This document shows, in pieces, positions 1 through 11,372 of a stretch of DNA of 64,000 nt. Source of the DNA: Cylicocyclus nassatus. Taxonomy: Eukaryota > Nematoda > Chromadorea > Rhabditida > Strongylidae. The stretch covers positions 54,294,302 through 54,358,301 of the forward strand of contig CATQJL010000223.1 in the NCBI GenBank assembly GCA_958299035.1. Direction: 5' to 3'. Both the position numbers and the translations under genes were made by a program. Within the stretch, counting starts at the first letter, position 1, and each line of letters begins with the position of its first letter. A model generated the notes under the pieces. The model did no database searches. It was not told where the DNA came from and worked only from the letters and a program-made list of their open reading frames with translations.

Positions 1-272
1 TAGAATTACAAAAATAACAACTTATTCTAGCTTCTAAAGCGTGATTAGGGTAATCTTGCATCATCAAAGTTGAGTTCTCATGGATTGCAAGGTTTCCGTA
101 AAAAATCGCACTTCACCAATCCGCTTTCGTAATTTTACAGAACAGCTCTCCGAAAGAAGATATGAGCGTTAATTCTAAAATTTTTGAAGTTTTAGGCGGT
201 ATAATATCAGCGAAATGCCCTACAAAAACACCTATGGGGATTTCCAATGGTTGTGTTTCTCTCTTGTAGTTA

Positions 273-931
273 CATACACACTGTTTGATCGTTAATAACT
301 CCGTTATTTTCATGTCTTTCGCCGAGCTTGAGGCACCATTCTGTGGAGCGAGGTTCAACTTAGATTTGTAGTATAGAGCGAATCACCGATCGCTGTTTGT
401 TACTGTAGGATTACGGTATGAACTTCTCGCGTGTGGATTTGTTGTGAAATATGCCATTTGACAAAATTTGTTCGAAAAATCTTAAAAATTGTGTACCAGG
501 GTTTTCGTGCGCGCCGATTCCATTAGATAACTTTTTACGAGTGTTTTTAGCTTTCTTGACAGTGTTCACATTTCTGACAAACACTAGAAATTCAGATATT
601 ACGGTTTAAATAGGATAACCTTGAAAAGAAGCATCACAGTAAAATAGAAATTTCATATTCGAAATTGGCACCTTCCATCACCATAGTATAGAAAATTTTG
701 GGTTGTTTGGTTCTGTTTCGAGGCAGAATATGGCCTACAATGGCCTAAAATCTTTGTCGAAGTTCCTACCGTAATCCTACAGTAATGAAGAGCGGTCGAC
801 ATTCGCTCCATACTGTAAATCTAAGCTAAACCTCGCCCTATAGAATGGTGACTCAATCTTGGCGAAAGACGTGAAAACAAGGGAGTTATTAACAATCAAA
901 CAGTGTTCACATTTTTTGGGACACCCTGTAT
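273..931. mobile_element. Fold-back MITE ending in GGGACACCCTGTAT
   Basis: The left arm (about 273-425) and right arm (about 748-906) are imperfect reverse complements. They share a stretch for ACTGTTTGATNGTTAATAAC and another around the CTACAGTAA/TTACTGTAG segment. The right end carries the terminal GGGACACCCTGTAT, but the matching left terminus is diverged or lost. The same arm sequence recurs at 9060-9215, 11640-11812 and 45015-45413, so this is a family. No transposase is visible. Confidence 0.7.
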
Positions 932-1110
932 TTGGTACAGATTTGATTAACCACTTACAGGTGTTGTAATTTTCGCTAAATTTATGCCACCTTAGGGCCT
1001 GATGGATTTAGACTTTCAAATGCTGTTACGTTTTTTCGAAGTTGTTCCGCAAACAAAGGAAAGCAGTTTCGCGTCTAGTGATGTCAATCTCCTCTATAAT
1101 TTCCAATCTG

Positions 1111-1759
1111 ACAAGGAGAGGATACTTAGTCGAAAGCACCGATCCAGATGAGACATACATCATCGTGACCTGCTGGAGCGCTGATTTCAAATCTGGCAAA
1201 ATCAGCTGCGGAGCGCCTTTGGGTGAGGAGCTATGACCTTTTCAATAGCCAAAAATTGAATGCGTAAATGGAGTAAAATTGATCGTTACAACATGTATGA
1301 TTGTCTCCACGATTCGTGTAGAGGTGTATTGCAGACTTTGCCTGATAACACAGGTAAACTTGTTAAATCTACACGTCGTAGCATTGTTTCTTGTACTCTC
1401 TCGCTATCAAAAACCGCCACGCTTTGTTGGCATAATCCCGCCTCTACACGAATCGTGGAGCCGATGATATATTTTACAGATAGACTCGTTTTAAATGTGA
1501 GTATTGCAGAGAGACATTTTTCTTTGCGCAGAGTAATCTGACAGACGTCACTCTTCCATTCGAGCCCAACGGGAGACTTCTGCGTATAATCTTTTTCTTC
1601 CCTCGACTTCAAATTTTCTTCACAAAAACAACCATAACTCGTTGCCCAAAGGCGCTCCGCAGCTGATTTTGCCAGATTTGAAATCAGCGCTCCAAGCACG
1701 TCACGATGATATATGCCTCATCTGGATTGGTGCTTTCGACTAAGTATCCTCTCCTTGTG
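1111..1759. mobile_element. Fold-back MITE with AAGGAGAGGATACTTAGTCG ends
   Basis: Bases 1111-1232 and about 1645-1759 are inverted copies with a few mismatches; both include the GGATACTTAG/CTAAGTATCC terminus and a shared GCGGAGCGCCTTTGGG block. Open frames across it are by-products of the palindrome. Related ends occur at 45423, 45863, 58566 and 61455 (GGATACTTGGTGA), marking a dispersed family. Confidence 0.7.
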
Positions 1760-1769
1760 AGTTACTATG

Positions 1770-2507
1770 TATCTCCCTTACTGGCAAATGGAAAAGTTTT
1801 TGGCCCAAATGATGAAATGGAAAATACATCCGGAATTCGGCCAAAATGGTAGGGCGGTCGAACAAATCTAACCTGAGTGGATGTAATATTACGAAAATCA
1901 CACTTGCTTCGCTGCATGATGCGAGGGGTTTACGGTAATTCTAAAGCATTAGGTTGGCGGGTAATTTATGTTGCACTTTTTTTAAATTCTGAAAAATTTC
2001 TAGAAAAGTTGCTCTATATGTAGTGCAGGCAGGGCCTACACAACAATATGACTGATGCTGCAAATACACAAATAGCCAGCAAGTTTACGACAATTTTATA
2101 AACGCATTCAAAATACGAATACCACATCGCGCAGTCTCTAAATACTACTGACTTATCAATCTATGTTTATCTGCTTTGCTGTAAATTAAAGCATTGGTGC
2201 AGCCACTAAGGAAAACCGCTTCGAAATCATTTTGGTTAACAACCATTTGAGCAAACAAGTTTTATAGTTAGGTGAATCATAAAAATTATATCTGTGGTCG
2301 GCTTCATTGTGCATCCTATAAACACTCAGATTTATGGCCTTTAACCTCTAACTGTTGGCACATGACCGCTAAGAACATGGTCTACTCTAGAATTTTTGCT
2401 GGAACACATGTCTGACATATGGCGCATTTGTTAGTGCACTGGGATTTGCAGCTGATATAGATTCGAGTACTAATATTACAATTTCGAGTAGTACACAAAT
2501 GGCATAA
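1770..2507. other. No gene recognised
   Basis: AT-rich sequence without a convincing exon, RNA gene or strong repeat on either strand. Confidence 0.5.
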
Positions 2508-2509
2508 TA

Positions 2510-2860
2510 TTAGATTGTCCCATAAATCTTTTCATATTTGATTCTACCACAAGTTATTTCTTCGTAAATTTTTCAAGGTAATCATGGTATCTTCCGATAG
2601 AGCGAAGCAATCTCTGCAGGATGACTTTCCAACATTCACACCAAGTGTGATTGAAGTTCCAATCCAATTTAAAAAGATCCAAATGCCCAAATATTGAAAA
2701 ATTCAAATTTTCGTGCAGAAAAACCCTATGGACTTTTATGCGTTTTAGCATATAATGTCCATATCGAGCATTCATACATGCAATTGTTGTATTTTCTACA
2801 TTGTTAGCACTAAAAACTTGCATATTTCGTAAAAAAGCCAAGTTGGGCAGTTTTAATATT
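2510..2860. repeat. Fragment of a mariner-type MITE
   Basis: It starts with TA then TTAGATTGTCCCATAAATC, a diverged version of the TTAGGTTGTCCCGAAAG terminus seen at 40606. A variant of the internal hairpin shared with the other mariner-type elements lies near 2594-2615 (CGATAGAGCGAAGCAATC). No matching right terminus is visible, so it is probably truncated. Confidence 0.45.
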
Positions 2861-3736
2861 AGCAGACCTATAGTATAAACATTTGTGAATACTGTATAAA
2901 TTTTCAGCCTTCTATATGCTTTACTTCCCGAGAAGTAATCTTTGACCTAAAAAAACCAGAAAAAGCAACATTTTCCTGGCTTTTTAGATCTGGGTTCTTC
3001 GCGGCGGCCTGTTTTTGTTTTTACGCATTTCTAGGCATGGAGAAATTCAGCAAATGTAAAGATAAATGCTGATGTGGGGATTATATACCTGAGCAAGTTG
3101 GAGGTCCGTAATTTTTCTGAGCTGAGATCCGACTTTTCGGGCATTTGAGTTTATATCTCGGCTTCATATTTCAGATGTATCAAGACTTTTGCCACCTTTT
3201 GAAGCTCATCTTATAGAGCTTGCGTTGCTCTATCGAATAGCTTGAGCTCTAATTTAAAGAACTGAACTAAGCCGATTTCTTCGATATGGAAAGACTTAAG
3301 GGACAACTTAATATATTGGGATGTGAGAAGGAACTCGCGACAGAAAATGCGCGAAATTTTCTTCTTTTCTGAATTCCCAAAAAAGCTTTTCGCTGTTGAT
3401 CTAGCGATTGATGGATGCAAAATTAGCGCTTTTGTCAATGTCTCGTTGCTTGCAACATTTTTTGTTGCATGCACTCGAGAACATTTTTGTTTTCCAAAAA
3501 TTTGCAGCGAAGACAGTGGCATGCAAAAGCGAAGCTGCATGTGTCGATTACACAGCCTTTTTGCGTGGGATACTGGGTTACGCTTCTCAAGTGTCTTTTT
3601 ACCTGTCACAAGCAAACTTCGCGAGGGCTGCAGAAAAAAGAGAAAAACAAAAAGAATCTCAAGAGGCAGGTGACTAATACTTGCAAGCGCAAAAGCGTCT
3701 CGATCAAAGAATACAAACTTGCAACTTTGTGTTGCT
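2861..3736. repeat. Repeat-derived stretch, no gene
   Basis: It holds TAGAGCTTGCGTTGCTCTA (3214-3232), the hairpin module shared with mariner-type MITEs. A 232-codon open frame on the minus strand (3211-3909) crosses this hairpin and the palindromic GGTGGGTCGTA repeats, has no recognisable domain, and is not called as a gene. Confidence 0.45.
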
Positions 3737-4032
3737 AACACATTCACAACAATACGACCCACCGGTGGGTCGTACGTGTCCTGCCATTTCGGGCACGACC
3801 TACTGGTGGGTCGTATGCATTCTAAGTTTTTTGATTTTGCTGCTTTATGACGAAATTTCTTGAGCAAACTGAATAAAGTTCTGTATACATCTCTTGGAAT
3901 ATTTCCCAAAAACTCAACAATTCAGACCACAGGACCCATCAATGGCTAATAATATAACGCAAATTATTATTGTAAATAAATATGCTATGATCCGAACGAC
4001 AGTCATGGAAAAATCGGCCTTGTCGTGAACGT
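3737..4032. mobile_element. MITE with CACATTCACGACAAGG-type ends
   Basis: The left end reads CTAACACATTCACAACAATAC; the right end reads CGGCCTTGTCGTGAACGTG, its diverged inverse. Inside are palindromes built on ACCCACCGGTGGGT and CCTACTGGTGGGT. Related sequence occurs at 62122-62275 and 63541-63650, the latter preceded by TTAA. Confidence 0.5.
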
Positions 4033-4134
4033 GCCAGAATTGTCTAGCATTTCTGATCTGCTGGACTTCTTATGCGGATAATATCATGACCTCGGGAAAC
4101 CACTGCCCAAGCGACAGTTCATGATATTCATACC

Positions 4135-4303
4135 ATTTGATTCAACTCGCTTGGCTTCGGGAAAGCGGGCTTCGTGACCTAATTGAGGCTAAGTAACGAT
4201 CAAAGAGCAGTTGCGCGAGAGAGACGCAGGGCGTCGGGGGCGCAAGCGGGCATAATTAGGTCACAAAGCCCCGCCTTCTTGAAGCCAAGCCAGTCGAATC
4301 AAA
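4135..4303. mobile_element. Short MITE with TTTGATTCAACTCGCTTGGC ends
   Basis: The terminal arms TTTGATTCAACTCGCTTGGC and its inverse (ending GAATCAAA at 4303) bound a GC-richer core containing GGGGGCGCAAGCGGGC. The family recurs at 5991-6113. Confidence 0.75.
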
Positions 4304-5649
4304 CTCTAAATACATTCATAATTTATTCCTCAACTCCTGCCCAGTATTCTCTATAAGTGGACCAATCAGCGTCAACTAGATGCAGTAGCTAGTAGTGCTT
4401 GGGCTGAAATTCAGAATAGAGTTCCTCTGCCGCGAGTAAATCATTTGGGCTACTGCTCGGATATTGGCTTACCTAGAACTTTTCAATCAGTTACTACACA
4501 AAAAAAACCCAGCTATTTTGTAGTTGTTTGGAAACTGTCTTCAGCGTTAATCGTTCGGTTAGAGAAGACGAGAAGTAAAAAAAGAGCTTTATCCAAACTT
4601 ACAAATCGGATTCTTGAGGCTTCTTAGCATTGCCGAGCAGACTGTGTAAGCTACGGTATCGTCTCTATTTCCGTTGCGAATTCTTGGAGTTGTTTGATAA
4701 AAATTAAGCAGCTTTTAAATGCAACCTATCATGGTCAAAAGTGGTATTTTCCACTTCCTAGTTTTTCCAAGTTGAAAACCCCAAAACTCATCCCATTTTG
4801 ACCGCTTTAGTAAACTGAAACAATGATCATGATAGAACAGGATGTGAGCTTTCAGAAGCACACACAACTTATACTGAACTCCGTACACAACGAAAAAAAT
4901 CAAAATACGAATGAACTTATTACACAACCTAATAGATTCGGTCACATTTGCAGCTTTCACAAATACGCCACACATATTTTTGTCTGGGGTTTGGTATCTA
5001 CAGAAAGAGCACTTCGACAATTCGTAATTATTGAGCAGAATTTGGCGCAAAAAGGGACAAACCCTAATTTTCTCACTGTCCGCAAATGTAAGAAAACTTC
5101 ATGTTTCAGTCGAAATGGCAAATCTATCGTTTTATCGTTGTTCACTAAAGGAAAACTCGGGTGTTTCCACATATCAATTTTGGTCCTTTAGGCCTATTGG
5201 GGCATAGCTATCTTTTACTGATAGTAAAATGTCCTAAGTAGTTGAATAACTATCCTTCTCAATTAATTCAATTAATCATAGATATTAGAAAATAAAATTT
5301 TTTTTATGGAGCTGTGTATAAAAAAACGAACTTAAACCAACTTAATAGCTCAATCATCATTCTCGACTCGTCTCATTATGCAAATTGCCGCAGGGGGGGG
5401 GGGGGGGGGAGAGATCAGTTTTTCACAACTATTCTTTGGAATTGCGCTCGTTCCGTCAGAAAGCTAAGTAGGAGATAACGACGTCTCAGATAGAAGAGAA
5501 TGAGAAAACGTCTTCCTACATTGCAGTGAACATTGAAGCCCACTATTAGAGAGAGGCTCTAGTTGCAAAAGATAGATTCTAATCCTACGATTTCCGTTTG
5601 CAAGACTATTTTTTCTTCATATCTTATCACTAAAGGTCCTGCAATTCAG
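4304..5649. other. No gene recognised; poly-G run
   Basis: Several short open frames on both strands near 4445-5190 show no recognisable domain. A run of about 17 G lies at 5394-5410. Exons upstream of the Cys-rich terminal exon at 5650 could lie here, but none could be joined in phase with confidence. Confidence 0.4.
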
Positions 5650-5875
5650 GTCAACAAGAGAGTGCGTGATTCTGAACTGCACGAATCGGCCGTCTCACGT
5701 GTGTTCCGTGTGCAAACTCTATCTTTGCTCTGCACATCAGGACTACATCCCTTGCACAAAAGAAGCCCAGTTCCCCACTTACATCAAAATTGTCCCATTC
5801 AACATCGGCTCAGCCAAAGTCGATACAGATCTGTTATATGGTAAGACTGGTGAGAGTAAGAGCGGTGAAAAGTAA
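5650..5875 (+). CDS. Cys-rich terminal exon, possible transposase-derived zinc-binding tail (partial)
   Basis: A splice acceptor (GCAATTCAG) at 5641-5649 is followed by a phase-1 reading frame of 75 codons ending at TAA 5873-5875, with a poly(A) signal 50 bp on. The peptide starts with a Cys-rich block, seen as CVILNCTNRPSHVCSVCK followed by LYLCSAHQDYIPC. Its spacing of Cys and His pairs resembles the zinc-binding tail at the C-terminus of piggyBac-type transposases, but no DDE catalytic region was found upstream, so that link is weak. The last 45 residues are polar and end KSGEK. It could be the 3' end of a host gene or of a domesticated or decayed transposase. Upstream exons were not identified. 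The acceptor, frame, stop and poly(A) signal are seen; the family assignment is inference. Confidence 0.35.
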
Positions 5876-5924
5876 AAATGTTAGTTGTACATTGTGTTGC
5901 TGATTGAAATTTGGTATAATTCTA

Positions 5925-5930
5925 AATAAA
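5925..5930 (+). terminator. Poly(A) signal AATAAA
   Basis: A canonical hexamer about 50 bp after the TAA of the Cys-rich exon. Confidence 0.5.
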
Positions 5931-5990
5931 GATGATATATTTTCAATGCTGCACACATCGGATATAAGATGCTGTCCTCAGAGAACTATG

Positions 5991-6113
5991 TATCCTTTGA
6001 TTCAACCGGATTGGCGACTGGAAGGCGGGACATCGTGACCTAGTTAAGGCTAGATAATGATCAGAGAGCACGCGCGTAAGAGACCCCGAATGCGTCGCGG
6101 GCGCAAGCGGCCT
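5991..6113. mobile_element. Truncated copy of the 4135-4303 MITE
   Basis: It starts CTTTGATTCAACCGGATTGG and keeps the CGTGACCTAGTTAAGGCTA and GGGCGCAAGCGG blocks of the 4135 element, then stops without the right terminal arm. Confidence 0.65.
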
Positions 6114-7195
6114 TAAATCTGCGTTTTGAATTGCTTGCATTATCACGGTAAAATAAATCTTTATGGCAACTGCATCATCAAGGGCAACAAACTTATTTCG
6201 TTTTGCGTACTTCTAAACAGTTTCACTCTCTCATTGTTTTTTTTGCGAAAAACAGCTGAATTGATTGTGCCTACTTTGGCATTTGCATGGGATCGGAAAA
6301 ACTGGAGAGTATATCAAAAGTTCTCTACGCTCGGAAAAAGAAAAGGAGCATTACATGAAGTTATAGGAATTACAAGATTTATAAGTCACGCCATTCATGG
6401 CCAAATTCCATGACCACGGAAATTTGGAATGAGGAGTCGTGGCCGCAGTCACGGTCCCGAAAAAATTTTGCAAGGGTAATTTAAGTTTTCATAGTAGTTG
6501 AAATATTATTTTGATCATTTGCAGTTACAAGCAAGTCACTTGCATATTTGCATAACTCATATAGATGATTTTCAAAAATTTCACGACCTATTCCTTCAAG
6601 GGGGGGGGGCATCCCGCTTCCCGCCTCGGTCCGCTTCTGACACTACTACTATGGGGATGATAGGCAGCGGGATCAGCGAGCAGCATGTGTCTGGCTTCGG
6701 GTATTTAGTGTGTACTTGTACAATCCAAATGAAATAAGGTCGAAATGTTATTTGTGTTTTTCCGTGTTAGGAGACTATTAATGGGTTATTAATTTTTGCA
6801 TTCTGTGCGCGTCATCAGACATTTATTCACACATTTGAAGCGCTCACAGACATACTCAAATCTACCGTCCGGATTCCGGACGGTAAATTACGAGATTTTA
6901 AATTGATTTACGAGATTTTTTAGGAATTATGGTCTAGGGTCAAAGAGGACTTCTTAAAAATTCGCAGAAGTTGAGGGGAACTTCGTTTTTCGCATTTTCA
7001 GCTAGCCACCTCGTGCCGAACCCTGGCCGGAAAGCAGCTATCCAGGGTAGACTAATAAAGGAAAAGATTAGTTGGAAGTTTTCGCGTAGATAGTGCATAC
7101 TTCAATAATCTAAACATAAACATTATATTTTCCCTAAAAGTGGATGTGAAGTGGAAGGCTTGCACTCCTTGTAGATGTCTTAGCGTAACAATAGC
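6114..7195. other. No gene recognised
   Basis: It has a G run at 6601-6609 and a small CCGTCC/GGACGG palindrome near 6866-6885. Open frames here (for example 6126-6413) have no recognisable domain. Confidence 0.45.
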
Positions 7196-7200
7196 CTAAG

Positions 7201-7935
7201 GCCCGTATGCACGTACATCCCCGCTGGGGAGGGGAGGGGATCTGAGAGGGGATGCGCCATACCTCGCTACTTTACGTATCTTTCTTCTTCCTTTTCTATC
7301 TTGCTTATGAAGGTTCTCATACCCTACTACCTGCGCATAATTGATGCCAGGTTACTGGCATAACTGATTAGATTTGTACTATTTTGTGTGATCCCCCGGG
7401 GATCCCCAGGGGATCCCCAGGGGATCACCCCTCATTTTCAAAGTCATTTATCTTTCTGAGAAACCAATGGAAACGCCGCAAAATTGTACTGAGGATATAC
7501 TACGGCACTGCTAAGCATGTTTTCGACAGAAAAAATGGAATCTGAAAATAGTGAATTTTTCGATGATCCCTAGCTTTTGAGCCAGGGACTACCGAAGATT
7601 TCGATATCCTGGGATTTCACTTATTTTTACTTTAAACATGCTTAGCAGTACCGTAGTATACAATTTTGCGGCGTTTTTATTGATTTCTCAGGAAGATAAA
7701 TGACTTTGAAAATGAGAGGTGATCCCCTGGGGATCCCCAGGGGATCACACAAAATAGTACAAATCTAATCAGTTATGCCAGTAACCTGGGATTGATTATG
7801 CGCAGGTAGTAGAGTATGAGAACCTTCATAAGCAAGATAGAAAAGTAAGAAGAAAGATACGTAAAGTAGCGAGATATGACGCATCCCCTCTCAGATCCCC
7901 TCCCCTCCCCAGCGGGGATGTACGTGCATACGGGC
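7201..7935. mobile_element. 735-bp fold-back DNA transposon (MITE) with 5-bp target duplication
   Basis: The termini are GCCCGTATGCACGTACATCC (7201) and its exact inverse ending GGGC (7935). The arms of about 300 bp are nearly perfect inverted copies. CTAAG flanks it directly at 7196-7200 and 7936-7940, consistent with a 5-bp target-site duplication. Near the inner part of each arm is a short array of GGGGATCCCCA units (7390-7428 and 7722-7746). No transposase frame is present. Confidence 0.85.
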
Positions 7936-7944
7936 CTAAGAGAG

Positions 7945-9060
7945 CAAGTCAGCCAAAAATGAACGAAGCATTGGAAAATGGCGTTTCGAATTTTACGATT
8001 TCGAGTTTGAAGCCAGAAAATCCCGGGGCCTCTAGCTAGCTCAAGAATTTTGCAAACGTTTTACATAGAAGCAGTCTGTAAGTCACTTTAGCACAATTAA
8101 TCTAGCACGGACATGCAGAACATTTTCTTTCCTCTTTTTGTTCCTTACAACTGCAGGGTCTTCTCAGGAACACATTTCGAAGCCAGAAGTTTGAAATAGT
8201 GCTTACATAAAACACTGTGATGTTTACTCGAATGTCAATCACTGTTTTTGCTCAAAAAAGTGCAGTGATAAGAGAGATTTTTCTGTGAAATTTGGATCTA
8301 CACAGCTTCAGGATTCGGAGAGATATTTGTTCGATTCACGCAAGAACTTTTGGGCCGATCTAATAGTATATAGGAAGTATGACTAGGGAAGTACAATGTC
8401 TGTAATCAGTTACTTATGAGAACTGCCAGAGAATCTAGCCTAAACATCGCGATTGTTATACCTGTATCCACGGAGTATGCAATTGAAGCAGTGCGGGGAA
8501 CAACAAGTTTTCTGAATCCAAAAATTTTTTTTCAAAATTTTTCCCACCATCGTGACAAGAATGACGAACGGGTGTCGCCGGTATTTTATTCAGAGTGTCA
8601 TCGGCATCACTTTTAGAACAGGTTCTCATTCTTATGTTAAGATCACACATTATTGACTGTTCTCAAAGCGCACGTTTCTCTCGCTCACTTTTTATGAGCT
8701 CCCTGTTTGTACACATTGCATGTGGAAATAAACACTTTCACCTTGCTAGGCTTTATTTTACCGCAATCTCCTATTCGAGAGCGTTTGTCATATCTATGTA
8801 CACTCAATTGGAACTCTCCCTATAATTCTCTGCAGCGTTTTTTGTTCGAGTGCTCATCGAACCTAGGGACGATCAAAATGTCAAGATACAGGTTCTTTAT
8901 GATGTTTTTCGATTTTCCATTATGTTGGGACTCAATCACTGCAGCTTTCCGCACTTTTCTTGGAACTTGCAAGGATAAAAAATACCACAGAGAACTTTGT
9001 ATATCGTCTGAAAGTGTTTTTTGCTACTTTCTCATCCATGGTGACAAAAATGTTTAAACT
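7945..9060. other. No gene; dispersed repeat at about 8590-8665
   Basis: The segment around CACTTTTAGAACAGGTTCTC (about 8610-8629), followed by a conserved ATCACACATTATTGACT, matches 21850-21925. Nothing coding was recognised. Confidence 0.45.
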
Positions 9061-9222
9061 ATTTAATCGTTCTTCTGCTGCTATGCCTTTGTCGGTCTTT
9101 AGGTACCATTTTATAGAGCTCACTTCAACTTAGACTTAAAGTATGAATCGATTTACCGATCACTCTTCACCTATCTAGGGTTAGGGTAGGAACTGCGAGA
9201 ATGAATTTAGGTCATTCAGAGC
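9060..9222. repeat. Left part of an element split by the Tc1-like palindrome
   Basis: It contains TTATAGAGCTCACTTCAACTT and a diverged ACGGTAGGAAC-like motif, the arm sequence of the GGGACACCCTGTAT family (compare 45110-45185). The right part of that family resumes at 11640-11812, on the far side of the Tc1-like insertion. Confidence 0.5.
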
Positions 9223-10009
9223 TAAACAGTGCTGGACATAATTATAAAGCCACTCTAGAAATGTAATTTTCGTCCTTGTCAATGAATCTGTCTGAAACTT
9301 TGCTGTATTGTGCGCGTGTCAACCTACCATGATTCCCTCAAAACGGCTTCCAGTCTTGTTGACTTTGCACGGAGAAAATCGAAAAAATTTGAAAAAGCCC
9401 TTAATGAAAGCTGGACAAAATTATAAAGCCACCTGGTTTTTCTAATCACTATTGCATTCGTTGACTCGCAAATTTTTTTGTACAATTATATCACAAAATA
9501 TGAAATATTTGCAGCACCTACGGTCTGTCATCCTATTCAAACAGAAGCGATCACTGCATTTTTTGCTTTCAAAAGCATCAAAAATCAATCTGTTTTAACA
9601 AGAAGCTGGTTTGAGGAGTTTTCAAGCCCTTTGCAAATGATAGCAATAAACTCTACTGCATTTTTGTTAGATGAAATGAGGAGCGTTTCCGTAAAAGCGT
9701 AATCGCTGATATTGACGGGCAGTCTCCAACCTCACCATAGAGTTGTCACGCTTTTACTCCACAGAATTCTGTTTGCAATGTTCATAACGCGCTGGACTTG
9801 ATTTATCACATCGCCTACATGGTGATGCAGCTTTTGCAACAATCTCTGATTTTCCCTAGTAGATGCAGTTGCGATTTAAAACTGAAAAACTTTTCACGAA
9901 AACTCCCTGCGAGCAGAAGATTCGATATAAGCCTAGGTCTCCTTATTTTCCTCTGTGTTTCATGTCATATTTCACCCGATGAATGAGATTAGCTGAGATT
10001 TTGAAGTTT

Positions 10010-10599
10010 CTCAGACAGCGGATCGGACCCCTCCGGCGCAGAAATGGCAGGGCCGCGGGGTTTCCCCAGCGGTGGGTCTGCCACTCGTGCGCCGGAGCCC
10101 CCCGATTTTGTGCGCCGGAGACCTCCCATTTATGCTCCGGAGTCCTCCCATTTGCGCTCCGGAGGCCTCCCATTTTGTGCTCCGGAGACCTCCCATTTGT
10201 GCTCCGGAGACCTCCCATTTGTGCTCCGGAGACCTCCCATTTTGTGCTCCGGAGACCTCCCATTTTGTGCTCCGGAGACCTCCCATTTTGTGCTCCGGAG
10301 ACCTCCCATTTGTGCTCCGGACCCCTCCGATTTTCTGCTCCGCGGCTCGTCCAAATCTGGCGGACTCGCGGCGGGCAAATCTCTCCGCCGCGGCTCTGCC
10401 AAATCTGGCGTACCTCCGGAGCAGAAATGGCGTACCTTTGCAGCAGATCCGGAGAAGGGTCCCACTCGCCTGCCGGTGAAGTCACCGTGACCTACAAGAA
10501 GGGACCGTCCCCTCGCCCCGCTCTCATTGGTCAACTGGGTCCGCCGCGACTCTGGCAGATTTCGACTGTCCGCCGGAGGGGTCCGATCGATTGTCTGAG
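10010..10599. mobile_element. GC-rich element nested in the Tc1-like palindrome
   Basis: The termini are CTCAGACAGCGGATCGGACC and its near-inverse ending GATTGTCTGAG. The interior is markedly GC-rich compared with its AT-rich host and contains the minisatellite at 10098-10345. The several long open frames on both strands come from the minisatellite and are not believed to be genes. Confidence 0.7.
10098..10345. repeat. Minisatellite, 22-23 bp unit, about 10 copies
   Basis: The consensus unit is GCTCCGGAGACCTCCCATTT plus TG or TGT, with a one-base length polymorphism (CATTTG versus CATTTTG). Units are near-identical in the middle and diverge at both edges, typical of array homogenisation. Confidence 0.9.
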
Positions 10600-11372
10600 T
10601 TAAGCGTCTCCTGTTTTATCTCGTAATCTGAATTGGCTTTGATTGCGCAGGGTGGTCCACTTAACAACCAGTGGATGCCAACTGCGGCTGAACCAGAGTG
10701 CTCAATCCCGAAATATTTCCTAGTCATGCACAAAAGTTCACTGTTGTATGGTTGTCGTAATGGCTATACTATTACAGTATTTTCTGTTGCTTGAAAATTG
10801 AGTTTTGTGGTGCAAAATTGCGTCAACCCTATGGTGAGGTTGGAGTCTGTCCGTCAATATCAGCGATTACGCAGATTTTCTGGAAGTGCTCCTCACCTCA
10901 TCTATCGAAAATGCTCATTAGATTTTACTGCTACTATTTGAAATAAACAAGGGCTTAAAAACTCCTCAAACCAGCTCTTTGTTAGAGCGAATTGACTTTT
11001 GATGCTTTTGAAAGCAAAAAATGCAGTGATCGCTTCTAGTTAAGTAGGATGACAGACCGTAGGTGCAAATGTTTCATATTTTGGGATATAATTGTACAAA
11101 AAAATTTGCGAGCCAATGAATGCGATAGTGTTTAGAAAAACCAGGTGGGTTTATAATTTTGTTCAGCTTTCATTAAGGGCTTTTTCAAATTTTTTCGTTT
11201 CTCTCCGTACAAAGTCAACAAGACAAGCCGTTTTGAGGGAATCATGGTAGGTTGATGTGCGCATAATACAGCAAGTTTCAGACAGATCATTGACAATAAC
11301 GAATATTACGACGATTTCTAGAGTGGCTTTATAATTATGTCCAGCATTGTTTTATGTCTCAGAAAGGAAAAC

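Larger units (their letters stand above)
9225..11352. mobile_element. Tc1-like fold-back element, 2.1 kb, non-autonomous
   Basis: The ends read AACAGTGCTGGACATAATTA (left) and the inverse TAATTATGTCCAGCATTGTT (right), each next to TA (9223-9224, 11353-11354). CAGTGCTGG is the terminal motif of Tc1-type elements. The arms of several hundred bp are reverse complements with scattered differences: the 9360-9490 block pairs with 11090-11230, and 9695-9755 with 10820-10900. No transposase frame is recognised. The centre holds a second element (10010-10599). Confidence 0.8.

Noticed and set aside
3211..3909. 232-codon open frame on the minus strand, the longest in the window
   Set aside because: It begins and ends in MITE sequence (shared hairpin at 3214, GGTGGGTCGTA palindromes at 3755-3810), has no recognisable domain and no supporting splice or poly(A) signals.
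9943..10603. Several overlapping 90-206 codon frames on both strands
   Set aside because: They are translations of the 22-23 bp minisatellite inside a palindrome, repetitive in every frame.
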